Shown here: positions 51,904-60,439 of the stretch, in pieces
How the letters are laid out: each line of letters starts with the position of its first letter
How positions within the stretch are numbered: position 1 is the first letter of the stretch
Assembly (NCBI GenBank): GCA_028722305.1
Contig: JAQYHB010000021.1
Coordinates: forward strand, 30,109-94,108
Length of the DNA stretch: 64,000 nucleotides
Origin: Spirochaetales bacterium
GTDB taxonomy: Bacteria > Spirochaetota > Spirochaetia > Sphaerochaetales > Sphaerochaetaceae
Reading direction: 5' to 3'
Translations under genes and position numbers: made by a program
The notes under the pieces: model-generated
Seen by the model: only the letters and a program-made list of their open reading frames with translations
What the model was told of the DNA's origin: nothing
The model's database searches: none

Positions 51904-53343
51904 ATGGATTATGATGTACTGGTCATCGGCGGAGGCGTGACAGGGTGTTCGGTTGCCCGTAGCTTGTCCCGTTACGACCTGAGGATCGCCCTGTTGGAGA
52001 AGGACGAGGATGTGTGCAGCGGAACGAGCAAGGCAAACAGCGCCATCGTCCACGCGGGCTATGACCCGGTTCCCGGCACGTTGAAGGCAAAGTTGAACAT
52101 CGAGGGGTCGCGGATGATGCCCCAGCTCGCCAAGGACCTTGACATCGACTTCAAGCAGAATGGGTCGTTGATCGTCTGCTTCGACGAGGCCGACAAACCT
52201 AAGCTTCAGGAACTGTACGACCGGGGTGTCGCCAATGGCGTTCCCGGCATGAGGATCCTCACCGGTGACGAGGTCCGCACCTTGGAGCCGAACCTTTCCC
52301 GGAATATCGTCGCCGCGCTGTTCTGTCCGACTGGCGGAATCGTCTGTCCCTTCGGCCTTACCATCGCCTTGGCGGAGAACGCCTACGAGAACGGAGTGGA
52401 GTTCCGCTTCAACAGCGAGGTGGAGCGTGTCGGTCGGATTGACGGTGGCTGGAAAGTCGAGCTGAAGGGCGGAAAGAGCCTGAGCGCGACCTACGTGGTC
52501 AACGCCGCGGGCATCTACGCCGACAAGCTGCACAACATGGTCAGCGGGAAGCCGATCAAAATCGTCGCCCGCCGTGGCAACTACATGCTGCTGGACAAGG
52601 AAGTCGGCGACTTCGTCAGCCATACCATCTTCCAGTTGCCGACCAAGGCAGGCAAAGGAGTCCTGGTCACCCCGACCATCCACGGAAACCTGCTGATTGG
52701 ACCGACCTCGGTCGAAGATGCCGATAAGGAAGACACCCGTACCTACGCCATCGATCTGGATGACGTGGTGGAAAAGGCCGCTCTTTCCGTCAAGGACGGC
52801 AAGCTCCCGTTGAGAAAAGTGATTACCAGCTTCAGCGGGCTGAGAGCCCACGAAGCCGGTGATGACTTCATCATCGGCGAGGCTGCCGGAGCCCCCGGTT
52901 TCTTCGACGTCGCCGGTATCGAGAGCCCGGGACTTTCCTGCAGTCCTGCCATTGGCGATTATGTTGCCCGGATGATTGAGGAAAAGGCCAAGGCGCCGAA
53001 AAAGGAGCGCTGGATTGGCACCCGCAAGGGAATCGTCAAAACCCGCGACATGAAACCCGCGGAAAGAACCAAGCTGATCAAGGAACATCCGGAGTATGGC
53101 ACGATCGTCTGCCGGTGCGAGCAGATCAGCGAGGGTGAGATCATCGATGCCATTACGCGTCCTCTCGGCGCGGTCAGCATGGACGGCGTCAAGAGGCGCT
53201 GCCGTGCCGGCATGGGCCGTTGCCAGGCGGGCTTCTGCACGCCGCGCACCATGGAATTGCTCTGCAAGTACAGGAAGCTGCGGATGGAAGATGTCTGCAA
53301 GAACCAGAAGGGAAGCGAGCTGATCAAGGGGGCGAACAAATGA
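51904..53343 (+). CDS. FAD-dependent glycerol-3-phosphate dehydrogenase-like oxidoreductase with BFD-like [2Fe-2S] domain
   Basis: The N-terminus YDVLVIGGGVTGCSVARSLS is an FAD-binding loop, and SGTSKANSAIVHAGYDPVPG follows as in GlpA/GlpD-type enzymes. VVNAAGIYAD and FSGLRAHEAGDDFIIGE are typical for the catalytic domain. The last 90 residues (VCRCEQISEGEI, then RCRAGMGRCQAGFC) form a BFD-like [2Fe-2S] domain. I chose the ATG at 51904, after AGAGGAGG. It is 479 residues long. With the next two genes it forms a three-subunit cluster widespread in anaerobes that oxidises glycerol-3-phosphate to dihydroxyacetone phosphate. The substrate is inferred from family and from glp context. Confidence 0.85.
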   Translation: MDYDVLVIGGGVTGCSVARSLSRYDLRIALLEKDEDVCSGTSKANSAIVHAGYDPVPGTLKAKLNIEGSRMMPQLAKDLDIDFKQNGSLIVCFDEADKPKLQELYDRGVANGVPGMRILTGDEVRTLEPNLSRNIVAALFCPTGGIVCPFGLTIALAENAYENGVEFRFNSEVERVGRIDGGWKVELKGGKSLSATYVVNAAGIYADKLHNMVSGKPIKIVARRGNYMLLDKEVGDFVSHTIFQLPTKAGKGVLVTPTIHGNLLIGPTSVEDADKEDTRTYAIDLDDVVEKAALSVKDGKLPLRKVITSFSGLRAHEAGDDFIIGEAAGAPGFFDVAGIESPGLSCSPAIGDYVARMIEEKAKAPKKERWIGTRKGIVKTRDMKPAERTKLIKEHPEYGTIVCRCEQISEGEIIDAITRPLGAVSMDGVKRRCRAGMGRCQAGFCTPRTMELLCKYRKLRMEDVCKNQKGSELIKGANK

Positions 53344-54593
53344 GACATGACATCGTGATTATCGGCGGTGGTCCCGCCGGACTGGCGGCCGCTGTTTCCG
53401 CGCGCAAGCAGGGTGTCGAGGATATCCTGATCCTGGAGCGTTCCGAGTCCCTTGGGGGCATCCTGAACCAATGCATCCACAACGGTTTCGGCCTGCATAC
53501 CTTCAAGGAGGAACTCACTGGACCGGAGTATGCCCAGCGGTTCATCGACCAGGTGCTGGAGCTTGGCATCCCCTACAAGACCAACAGCATGGTCTTGGAC
53601 GTCCAGCCTCATAAGGTCACCTACATCAACCGTGCGGAGGGCATGGTCACCGTCGAGGCGGGCGCCATCGTCCTCGCCATGGGTTGCCGCGAACGTCCCC
53701 GCGGCGCCCTGAACATCCCAGGCTACCGCCCGGCTGGCATCTACTCCGCCGGCACGGCCCAGAGACTGATGAACATCGAGGGATACAAGGTCGGCAACAA
53801 GGTGGTCATCCTCGGAAGCGGGGACATCGGCCTGATCATGGCCCGCCGCATGACGCTGGAAGGCGCCAAGGTCGAAGTGGTCGCAGAGCTGATGCCCTAT
53901 TCCGGTGGCTTGAAGCGCAATATCGTCCAGTGCCTGAACGACTATGGCATTCCTTTGAAGCTGAGCCATACTGTGGTCGACATCGAGGGCAAGGAGCGGG
54001 TGACCGGCATCACGATCGCCGAGGTTGGTCCGGATCACAAGCCGGTCAGGGGAACCGAGGAGCACTACGAGTGCGATACTTTGCTCCTTTCCGTCGGGTT
54101 GCTGCCGGAGAACGAACTCTCCCGCGCCGCCGGGGTCTCGATCAGCCCGGTGACCAATGGCCCGGTCGTCGACGACACGCTGGAAACGAGCCAGGAGGGT
54201 ATTTTCGCCTGTGGCAACGTGCTGCATGTCCATGACCTGGTCGACTACGTCTCCGAGGAGGCGACACTTGCCGGTAAGAACGCCGCGCTGTATGTGCAAA
54301 ACGGCGCCAAGCCCAAGCACGAGATTCCGTTGGTTGCCCAGGATGGCGTCCGCTACACTGTTCCCCAGACCATCGACATCGCCACCATGGCCGACATGGT
54401 CACGGTCCGCTTCCGCGTCACCGGAGTATTCCAGGGCCGCTCGGTCTGTGTCTATTATGACGACCAGTGCGTGACCCGCCTGAAGAAGAAGGTGATGGCT
54501 CCTGGAGAGATGCAGCAGGTGTTGCTGACCAAAAAGAGCTTTGTCGGACACGAAGGGGTCAAGACCATCACGGTCAAGACCGAGGAGAACTGA
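53340..54593 (+). CDS. FAD/NAD(P)-dependent oxidoreductase, partner of the G3P dehydrogenase-like protein
   Basis: This is a pyridine nucleotide-disulfide reductase fold protein of 417 residues. HDIVIIGGGPAGLAAAVSAR binds FAD, KVVILGSGDIGLIMARRM binds NAD(P)H, and IFACGNVLHVHDLVDYVSEE is the second FAD contact. No redox-active CxxxxC disulfide is seen beyond GGILNQCIHNG. It probably passes electrons between the dehydrogenase and NAD or another carrier. ATGA couples it to the gene before; the third subunit (DUF1667) follows after two bases. Confidence 0.87.
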   Translation: MRHDIVIIGGGPAGLAAAVSARKQGVEDILILERSESLGGILNQCIHNGFGLHTFKEELTGPEYAQRFIDQVLELGIPYKTNSMVLDVQPHKVTYINRAEGMVTVEAGAIVLAMGCRERPRGALNIPGYRPAGIYSAGTAQRLMNIEGYKVGNKVVILGSGDIGLIMARRMTLEGAKVEVVAELMPYSGGLKRNIVQCLNDYGIPLKLSHTVVDIEGKERVTGITIAEVGPDHKPVRGTEEHYECDTLLLSVGLLPENELSRAAGVSISPVTNGPVVDDTLETSQEGIFACGNVLHVHDLVDYVSEEATLAGKNAALYVQNGAKPKHEIPLVAQDGVRYTVPQTIDIATMADMVTVRFRVTGVFQGRSVCVYYDDQCVTRLKKKVMAPGEMQQVLLTKKSFVGHEGVKTITVKTEEN

Positions 54594-54595
54594 AG

Positions 54596-54970
54596 ATGAG
54601 TACGAAAGAATTGACCTGTATTGGCTGCCCGCTCGGCTGCCAGATTACGGTGGAATTTGACGACGAGAAGAAACAAGTCGTCTCCGTCACGGGCAACTCC
54701 TGCAAGACGGGTGACATCTACGCCCGCAGGGAGGTGACCAACCCGACCCGTATCGTCACCAGTTCGATTCCGGTCACCGGAGGCGATGCCGTACGGGTTT
54801 CCTGCAAGACGCAGCGCGACATCCCCAAGTCGATGATTTTCGAAATCATGCAGGAGATCCACAAGGCAAGCGCGAAGGCGCCGCTGAAGATCGGCGACGT
54901 CCTGATCCACGATGTTTGTGGAACAGGAGTAGACGTGGTCGCGACAAGGAACGTCCATGCGGCAAGATAA
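54596..54970 (+). CDS. DUF1667 domain protein, small subunit of the oxidoreductase cluster
   Basis: This 124-residue protein starts with TCIGCPLGCQITVEF and has NSCKTGDIYARREVTNPTR, giving four conserved cysteines (CxxC...C...) that likely bind an iron-sulfur centre, and ends with VDVVATRNV. DUF1667 proteins occur almost always beside the two flavoproteins found here. It presumably acts as an electron-transfer subunit. The ATG at 54596 has GAGGAG upstream. It overlaps the HAD gene by 14 bases. Confidence 0.88.
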   Translation: MSTKELTCIGCPLGCQITVEFDDEKKQVVSVTGNSCKTGDIYARREVTNPTRIVTSSIPVTGGDAVRVSCKTQRDIPKSMIFEIMQEIHKASAKAPLKIGDVLIHDVCGTGVDVVATRNVHAAR

Positions 54971-55760
54971 GCAATCCCTCATCGCCAGGTGCCGCCATTT
55001 CGTCCTTGATATGGACGGTACCTTCTACCTTGGAGACCGGCTCTTGCTTGGAAGCATGGGGTTCCTGCGGAAGGTGGAGGAGACGGGGCGCGACTTCATC
55101 TTCTTCACCAACAACTCCTCCCGCAGCCCGAAGGTCTACATCGACCGGCTTGCTGGCATGGGTTGTCCCATCACGCCCCGCCAGATCATGACCAGCGGGG
55201 ATGTGATGATCGAGTTTCTGCATGCGAACTATCCTCTGGCGAGGGTCTATCTGCTAGGGACTCCTGCCTTGGAGGAAAGCTTCCGCGAGGCTGACATCCA
55301 CCTGGTGGAAGACGATGCCGAGGTTGTGGTGGTGGGATTCGACCAGACCCTGACCTACCAGAAGCTGGTCAAGGCCTGCGATTTCATCCGGCACGGGGCT
55401 GTCTATCTTGCCACCCATCTGGATATCAACTGTCCGGTCGAGGGCGGCTTCATTCCCGATGTGGGCTCCTTCTGCGCCTTGATTGACACCTCCGTCGGGG
55501 GAGGGGTGCACCCGCGGGTGACCGGGAAACCGCACCGCGAGACGGTCGACATGGTGGTCCGCAGGACGGGATGGAAGCGTGAGGAAATCGCTTTTGTCGG
55601 GGACCGCATCTATACCGATGTGGCGACCGGAGTGAACAACGGGGCCATCGGCCTCCTTGTCCTTTCTGGCGAGGCGACGATGCAGACAGTGGCCGAGAGC
55701 CCGACAAAACCGGATGGAATCTTCCAGGACTTGGGGGAAATCGCCGGCTACCTTTCCTGA
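54957..55760 (+). CDS. HAD-IIA family phosphatase (NagD/AraL-like)
   Basis: This 267-residue phosphatase has the nucleophile motif FVLDMDGTFYLG, then FFTNNSSRSPKVY (motif II), the GKPH motif III lysine region, and FVGDRIYTDVATGVNNGAIG (motif IV). HAD-IIA enzymes dephosphorylate small phosphates; several act on glycerol-phosphate or 2-phosphoglycolate. Its overlap with DUF1667 puts it in the glp operon, so glycerol-3-phosphate is a reasonable candidate substrate. Its 3' end overlaps a converging gene by 13 bases. Confidence 0.87.
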   Translation: MRQDKQSLIARCRHFVLDMDGTFYLGDRLLLGSMGFLRKVEETGRDFIFFTNNSSRSPKVYIDRLAGMGCPITPRQIMTSGDVMIEFLHANYPLARVYLLGTPALEESFREADIHLVEDDAEVVVVGFDQTLTYQKLVKACDFIRHGAVYLATHLDINCPVEGGFIPDVGSFCALIDTSVGGGVHPRVTGKPHRETVDMVVRRTGWKREEIAFVGDRIYTDVATGVNNGAIGLLVLSGEATMQTVAESPTKPDGIFQDLGEIAGYLS

Positions 55761-56296
55761 AACGCCCACCTGATGAAATCCCGGCTTGCCTCGGTACGGA
55801 TCGAGTTGCGGGGAATGAAGAGGTAATAGGGTTTTTCCGGATGCCGGCCTTGGACGAACCGGCTTTGGCTCATCTCCAAGGCCACTGCTTTCTGTGTGCC
55901 GTCGCTTTGCGTCCGGTAGACGAAATAGGGGGAAAGTTCCGGTACGAGTATCTGGAGATCCTCCATGGAAAGACCGGTCTCATAGTGCTCCAGCACCTCT
56001 TTGGTCGAGACGACGAAGTCCAGCTCCTTGGCCGCTATGTAGGCCATGATCTTGCTGGTCGAGGCGGTCACCAGCGGGTCCGAAGAACCGGAGATGATGT
56101 AGAGGCTGTCCTCGAAGTTGACGCGCTTGTGGATGAGGCTGGAATACTCTTTCTCGATGGTCTCGGCTGGGAAGAGGTTGTAGTCGTCGTTGGTGAAAAA
56201 GCCCTGCAGGGAGACCGGGTGGGTCACCTGCCAGATGGCGTCGGCGGCCAGGACCAATACGAGCAGCAAGAGCAGGAGTTTTCCAAGTTTCCGCAT
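55748..56296 (-). CDS. Membrane-anchored extracytoplasmic protein of unknown function
   Basis: From the ATG at 56296 the protein has 182 residues. A basic start and one hydrophobic segment (MRKLGKLLLLLLVLVLAADA, about residues 5-21) are followed by a soluble domain outside the membrane. STSKIMAYIAAKELDFVVST and RNSIRTEASRDFIRWAF vaguely recall periplasmic-binding-type sequences of transported-substrate proteins, but I recognise no family. It diverges from the DUF624 gene with 29 bases between starts, so they may share a promoter region and a process. The frame extends upstream to 56434 within the DUF624 gene; that part is not protein-like. Confidence 0.6.
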   Translation of the reverse strand: MRKLGKLLLLLLVLVLAADAIWQVTHPVSLQGFFTNDDYNLFPAETIEKEYSSLIHKRVNFEDSLYIISGSSDPLVTASTSKIMAYIAAKELDFVVSTKEVLEHYETGLSMEDLQILVPELSPYFVYRTQSDGTQKAVALEMSQSRFVQGRHPEKPYYLFIPRNSIRTEASRDFIRWAFQER

Positions 56297-56325
56297 ACGC
56301 GCTAGTATACGGCAAAGGGGAGAAA

Positions 56326-56949
56326 ATGGCGATGGACTGGCAGGGAATGTTCGACCCGGAGAACAGCTTCTGGAATTTCTGGGGCAAGGTCTTCGATGTC
56401 TGCCTGCTTGCCATCCTCTGGTTGGTCTGCTCACTTCCCATCCTTACCTGTGGCGCGGCGACGGTCAGTTTGCTTTCCTATACCTTGAAACAGGCAGATG
56501 ACACGGAGGGCTACGCGGTCCGGTCGTTTTTCCGTGAGTTCGCCCGGTCCTTTTTCCCCTCCACCCTTCTTTGGCTCGCGACCATACTGGTCGGAGGAAT
56601 CCTGTATGGGAACCTGTACGCGGTAGGAAGGATCGCGGTCCCCATGTTCGTCCGGCTTCCGCTGTACAGTCTTGCGCTCTGCCTGGTCGTCCTTTTCGCT
56701 TGCGAAGTGGTGTGGGCCTATGCCTTGCTGGCCTCCTTCCGCATCGGAGTAGGGAAAGCCGTGCGGGACGCGCTGGCGATGGCCGCCAGATATCCGATAC
56801 GGACGTTGCTTGCCATCGCTTCGCTGGCAGGGGCGGTGCTGGCGACCTGGTGGCTGCCGGTTCTCTTTTCCGTCTGGTTCGCCCTCTCCCTGTTTTTGCA
56901 GTCGATGCTGCTCAGGGGCGCAGTCTTGGAGCTGCGGTCGTCTGTCTGA
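56326..56949 (+). CDS. DUF624 (YesL-like) membrane protein
   Basis: This 207-residue protein has about five membrane segments and the family start NSFWNFWGKVFDVCLLAILW, followed by LPILTCGAATVSLLSY. YesL-type proteins accompany carbohydrate ABC transporters in Bacillus and relatives; function is unknown. The transporter here begins 1.2 kb downstream, beyond a converging LacI gene. The ATG has AAGGGGA upstream. Its end overlaps the LacI gene by 38 bases, tail to tail. Confidence 0.85.
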   Translation: MAMDWQGMFDPENSFWNFWGKVFDVCLLAILWLVCSLPILTCGAATVSLLSYTLKQADDTEGYAVRSFFREFARSFFPSTLLWLATILVGGILYGNLYAVGRIAVPMFVRLPLYSLALCLVVLFACEVVWAYALLASFRIGVGKAVRDALAMAARYPIRTLLAIASLAGAVLATWWLPVLFSVWFALSLFLQSMLLRGAVLELRSSV

Positions 56950-57943
56950 CGACCAGTTTGTTCTGGAATTCCATGTGGGTGACAGCCAGGTCCGATGCTC
57001 CGTCCAGTTTCCGTTTGAGCAACTGGAAGGCGCACTGTCCGCGCAGGTTGATGTAGTGGTCAACCGTCGTCAGGGCTACCCCATGGAACTGCGAGGGGTA
57101 GATGTTGTCGAAACCGGCGACGCTGTAGTCCTGCGGGATGCGCTTGCCTTCCTGGGTCAGACCGTCCATCACCCCATATCCGACCATGTCATTGACCGCC
57201 ACCACGGCGGTCACCTCGGGGTGGGTATCCAGAAGCTCATGTGCCAGCTGCATGCCTGTGGTATGCTCGATTTCGACGGTGGAGAGCTCCTTGGTGGAGT
57301 CGATGTCCTTGGTGAGCAACTCGATGACGCCTTTCCCCTCATAGACGTTCCTGAGTCCTTCTAGACGAAGGAGCCTGCTGGAATGCTGCCGGTTCAGGCT
57401 GGTGGAGAGGTACGCGATATGGGTGTGCCCTAGGGAAAGCAGGTGGCGTCCCATCAGCTTGCCTGCGTCGAGATTGCTTACCTCGATAGTGTCCAGTTTT
57501 GGGGCCGTGCCCTTGTCCGCGACCACGACCAGTGGCAGTTTCCTTGCAATTTGTGCGGCGATTTCCGGTTGTTGGGGGGCCATGGCGAAAATCGTTCCGC
57601 AGATACGGGGGTCGGCTACGACGTCGACGACCGCCCGTTCCCTGCGCAGATCCCAATAGGTGTTGCAAATCAGTGTGCCGAAACCCGCCTCTTGCGCCTT
57701 CAGCTCGATGCCTTGCAGCAACGTGGCGTAGTAGGGGTTGATGACTGATGGGCAGACGATAAGGACGATGTTGCGCTTGGCGTTCCTGTTCTCGTATCCG
57801 ATCTCGCGCGCGCATTCCCAGACCCGATCCACTGACTCTTGGGAGAATCGGTGGGCCTGCTTCCCGCTGAGAATCATGCTGACGGCGGCAGTCGAAATTC
57901 CAGCTTTTTCCGAAATCATCGAAAGGGTTGGTCGTTTCCTCAT
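56912..57943 (-). CDS. LacI family transcriptional regulator
   Basis: The N-terminus PTLSMISEKAGISTAAVSMI, then LSGKQAHRFSQESVDRV, is a LacI helix-turn-helix. The sugar-binding core includes IVLIVCPSVINPYYATLLQG, VVADKGTAP and DYSVAGFDNI. It has 343 residues. It diverges from the UgpB-like binding-protein gene and a GTTTAATTAAAC palindrome lies right at its own start, so it likely controls itself and perhaps the transporter operon. The effector may be glycerol-3-phosphate, a glycerophosphodiester or a sugar. Confidence 0.92.
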   Translation of the reverse strand: MRKRPTLSMISEKAGISTAAVSMILSGKQAHRFSQESVDRVWECAREIGYENRNAKRNIVLIVCPSVINPYYATLLQGIELKAQEAGFGTLICNTYWDLRRERAVVDVVADPRICGTIFAMAPQQPEIAAQIARKLPLVVVADKGTAPKLDTIEVSNLDAGKLMGRHLLSLGHTHIAYLSTSLNRQHSSRLLRLEGLRNVYEGKGVIELLTKDIDSTKELSTVEIEHTTGMQLAHELLDTHPEVTAVVAVNDMVGYGVMDGLTQEGKRIPQDYSVAGFDNIYPSQFHGVALTTVDHYINLRGQCAFQLLKRKLDGASDLAVTHMEFQNKLVVRQTTAAPRLRP

Positions 57944-57944
57944 A

Positions 57945-57956
57945 GTTTAATTAAAC
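57945..57956. promoter_or_regulatory. Operator-like palindrome at the lacI start
   Basis: GTTTAATTAAAC is a perfect 12-base palindrome ending one base before the LacI gene's start codon. It resembles the TTAAACGTTTAA site of the other LacI operon in spacing and AT content but lacks the central CG. Confidence 0.5.
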
Positions 57957-58028
57957 AATTTTTACTTGGAAAATCAAGAAAATTATGCAATGAATACAAA
58001 TAACAATGCAGCAAAGCTCAAAAACAAT

Positions 58029-58057
58029 TTGACAGCATCCATTTTCACGCATAACCT
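58029..58057 (+). promoter_or_regulatory. Promoter of the UgpABE-like operon
   Basis: TTGACA (58029-58034), 17 bases, TAACCT (58052-58057). The leader to the ATG at 58109 is about 45 bases. Confidence 0.55.
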
Positions 58058-58108
58058 ACCCATAGATGCAGATATGTTAATATTGTTGAAATTTCCAAAG
58101 GAGGGAAT

Positions 58109-59443
58109 ATGAAACAGTTGATGAGACGGAGTATGCTTGCCTTTTTGGCTACGAGCATGGTCGCAGGGGGTTTGTTCGCCCAGGGTGGCAAGGAAGCCGC
58201 TCCCAAGGCTGCTGCGAATGACGCAAGCAAGTACGAGGTGACCGCGCCGATTGAGATTACTTGGTGGCATGCGCTGGAGAACCAGTACCAGCCGTTGGTC
58301 GACGAGATCGTCAACAACTTCAATGCCAAGCAGGACAAGATCAAGGTCAAGGCTGAGTACATCGGCGATTATGCCACTGTCAACGAGACGTTGGTCGCCG
58401 CCCAAGCCGCCGGACAGGGCCTGCCTGCTTTGGTCGTCGCCAACACTCCATACGTCGCTCAGTATGGCGCAGCCGGCCTGTGCGAGGACCTGAATCCCTA
58501 CATCAAGGCGACCGGATTCGACATTGAGGATTTCGGTGAAGGTATGATCAAGGCCTCGTCGTACGAGGACAAGCAGGTTTCCCTCCCGTTCCTGATTTCC
58601 ACGCAGGTCATGTACTACAACAAGACAATGGCTGATGCGAAGGGTATCACCATTCCCGCCTATTTCAAGGATATGGATTCCTTCCTTGAGAAGGCGACCG
58701 AGTATAACGCTGACGGATCGACGAAGGTGTGGGGCACCATCGTTCCAGGGTGGGACCAGTGGTATTTCGAGACCTTCTTCCTGAACAACGGCGTCAACAT
58801 CATCAATCCTGACAGGAAGACCACCGACCTGAACGGGCCCGCCGCGGTGGAGACCACCAAGACGATGGGTAACTGGATGAAGAAAGGGCAGGCCTATTTC
58901 GCCACCGGTAAGGGAGCTTCCGCCAACATGCGCCAGGCCTTTATCGAGCAGAAGGCCTTCAGCGTCCTGCATACCAGCTCGCTGTACAACACCTATGTTG
59001 ACCGTTGCAAGGATTTCGAGGTCGGCATGGCATGGTTCCCCGCAACCGACACCCGCAAGCAGGAAATCGGCGGATGCGTGCTGCTGATTCCCGCCAAGAA
59101 CGACCAGCAGACCAAAAACGCGGCTTGGCAGTTCCTGTCCTATCTGTGCAGCAAGGACGTCAACATGAAGTGGGCCGAGGGTACCGGTTACATGCCGACC
59201 CGCAAGAGCGTGCTTGAGACAGAGGAAGGCAAGGCGTTCCTCGCCAAGAAGCCGGCGTTCCAGTGCATCTTCGACAACCTGGACAACATCTACCCGCGCA
59301 TCCAGCATGCCGGTTGGAACCAGCTCGCTTCCATTTGGAAGAGCTACCTGGCCCAGTTCTACAACGAGGGCAAGCCGATTGAGGGGAATATCGACCAGAT
59401 GGCGGAGGAAATTGACGAGGCTCTTGAAGACAGCCTGCAGTAA
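58109..59443 (+). CDS. Extracellular solute-binding protein, family 1 (UgpB-like)
   Basis: This 444-residue binding protein has a signal peptide ending GGLFA, followed by QGGKEAAPKAA. ITWWHALENQYQPLVDEIVN near residue 50 and PALVVANTPYVAQYGAAGL are typical of UgpB-type proteins; the WWHA motif is shared with G3P and sugar binders. It is the first gene of an operon with two permeases, a glycerophosphodiesterase and GlpP. Glycerophosphodiesters or glycerol-3-phosphate are therefore its likely ligands. The ATG has AAAGGAGGG upstream. Confidence 0.9.
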   Translation: MKQLMRRSMLAFLATSMVAGGLFAQGGKEAAPKAAANDASKYEVTAPIEITWWHALENQYQPLVDEIVNNFNAKQDKIKVKAEYIGDYATVNETLVAAQAAGQGLPALVVANTPYVAQYGAAGLCEDLNPYIKATGFDIEDFGEGMIKASSYEDKQVSLPFLISTQVMYYNKTMADAKGITIPAYFKDMDSFLEKATEYNADGSTKVWGTIVPGWDQWYFETFFLNNGVNIINPDRKTTDLNGPAAVETTKTMGNWMKKGQAYFATGKGASANMRQAFIEQKAFSVLHTSSLYNTYVDRCKDFEVGMAWFPATDTRKQEIGGCVLLIPAKNDQQTKNAAWQFLSYLCSKDVNMKWAEGTGYMPTRKSVLETEEGKAFLAKKPAFQCIFDNLDNIYPRIQHAGWNQLASIWKSYLAQFYNEGKPIEGNIDQMAEEIDEALEDSLQ

Positions 59444-59456
59444 TACTTGCCTGCCC

Positions 59457-59494
59457 GAGGGGTACCAGCGTTTGTTGGTACCCCTCTTGTTTCT
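59457..59494 (+). terminator. Hairpin between binding protein and permease genes
   Basis: GAGGGGTACCA (59457-59467) pairs perfectly with TGGTACCCCTC (59476-59486), followed by TTGTTTCT. It probably partially terminates or stabilises mRNA so that binding protein exceeds permease. Confidence 0.65.
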
Positions 59495-59524
59495 ATTGTG
59501 CGCTTGATAGTGAGGAGATCTCTT

Positions 59525-60424
59525 ATGAAGTCAATCAAACCCCGGACGCTTGACCACCTGAAGGACTTCGGGTGCACCGTCCCTGCTTTGGTGCTGATTC
59601 TTATTTTTACCTACTGGCCGATCGTGAGGCTCATCCAGATCAGCTTCACCAACTGGAACCTGCTCAACGACTCCTATAAGTATGTGGGTTTCAAGAACTG
59701 GAAGTGGCTCTTTACCGGGTCTGGGACCAAATATCTTCTGAACTCCTTGAAGGCGACGGTCATCTACTCCTGCGGCGAGATCCTGATCACCCTGCTGGGA
59801 GGTTTGATCCTCGCGCTGATTTTCAATACGGAACATCCCGGCTACAACGTTATGCGCGCCGTCGTCTTCATGCCGAAGTACGTCGCGATGAGCAGCGCCG
59901 CGGTGGTCTTCCTGTGGATGCTGAACACCCAATATGGCGTCTTCAACTATTTCCTTACCCAGTTGGGCTTCAAGCCGGTCGACTGGCTGCAGGACAGCCA
60001 CACGGCCATGCTCAGCGTCCTGATGCTCACCGGTTGGCGGGCTATCGGCTACGGCATGATCATCTATTTGGCGGCCATGCGCTCAATCAGCAAGGACTAC
60101 TACGAGGCGGCCGAGCTGGACGGAGCAACCTACTGGCAGAGGCTGCGGCTGATTACCCTGCCGCTTCTCACCCCGACCACGCTCTTCCTCTTCGTGACCA
60201 CGTTCCTGTCCTCGATGAAGGTATTCCAGAGCATCGATATCCTGACCGGCGGTGGACCGTACCGGTCGACCGAGGTGTTCGTCTACAAGATCTACCAGTA
60301 CGCGATGGTGGATTTCCGCATGGACCGCGCCGCGACGATGGCGCTTGCCTTCTTCCTGCTGCTGCTCTTGTGTACTGCCGCTACCATGCGCATCAGCCGC
60401 GGCAAGGTAAACTATGAGTCTTGA
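59525..60424 (+). CDS. ABC transporter permease, UgpA/MalF-like
   Basis: This 299-residue protein has six membrane segments, with VLILIFTYWPIVRLIQISF at the start and the EAA loop YYEAAELDGATYWQRLRLIT (about residues 195-215). FLFVTTFLSSMKVFQSIDIL and GGGPYRSTEVFVYKIYQYA complete the UgpA pattern. I chose the ATG at 59525, which has GAGGAG upstream; the open frame before it includes the hairpin and is not coding. UgpE-like permease follows after 15 bases. No ATPase gene is in the operon. Confidence 0.92.
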   Translation: MKSIKPRTLDHLKDFGCTVPALVLILIFTYWPIVRLIQISFTNWNLLNDSYKYVGFKNWKWLFTGSGTKYLLNSLKATVIYSCGEILITLLGGLILALIFNTEHPGYNVMRAVVFMPKYVAMSSAAVVFLWMLNTQYGVFNYFLTQLGFKPVDWLQDSHTAMLSVLMLTGWRAIGYGMIIYLAAMRSISKDYYEAAELDGATYWQRLRLITLPLLTPTTLFLFVTTFLSSMKVFQSIDILTGGGPYRSTEVFVYKIYQYAMVDFRMDRAATMALAFFLLLLLCTAATMRISRGKVNYES

Positions 60425-60439
60425 TGGGGGGAAAAGCAT

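Noticed and set aside
51736..54551. Two long minus-strand frames across the G3P oxidation operon
   Set aside because: Both are mirror frames of flavoprotein genes with intact FAD motifs.
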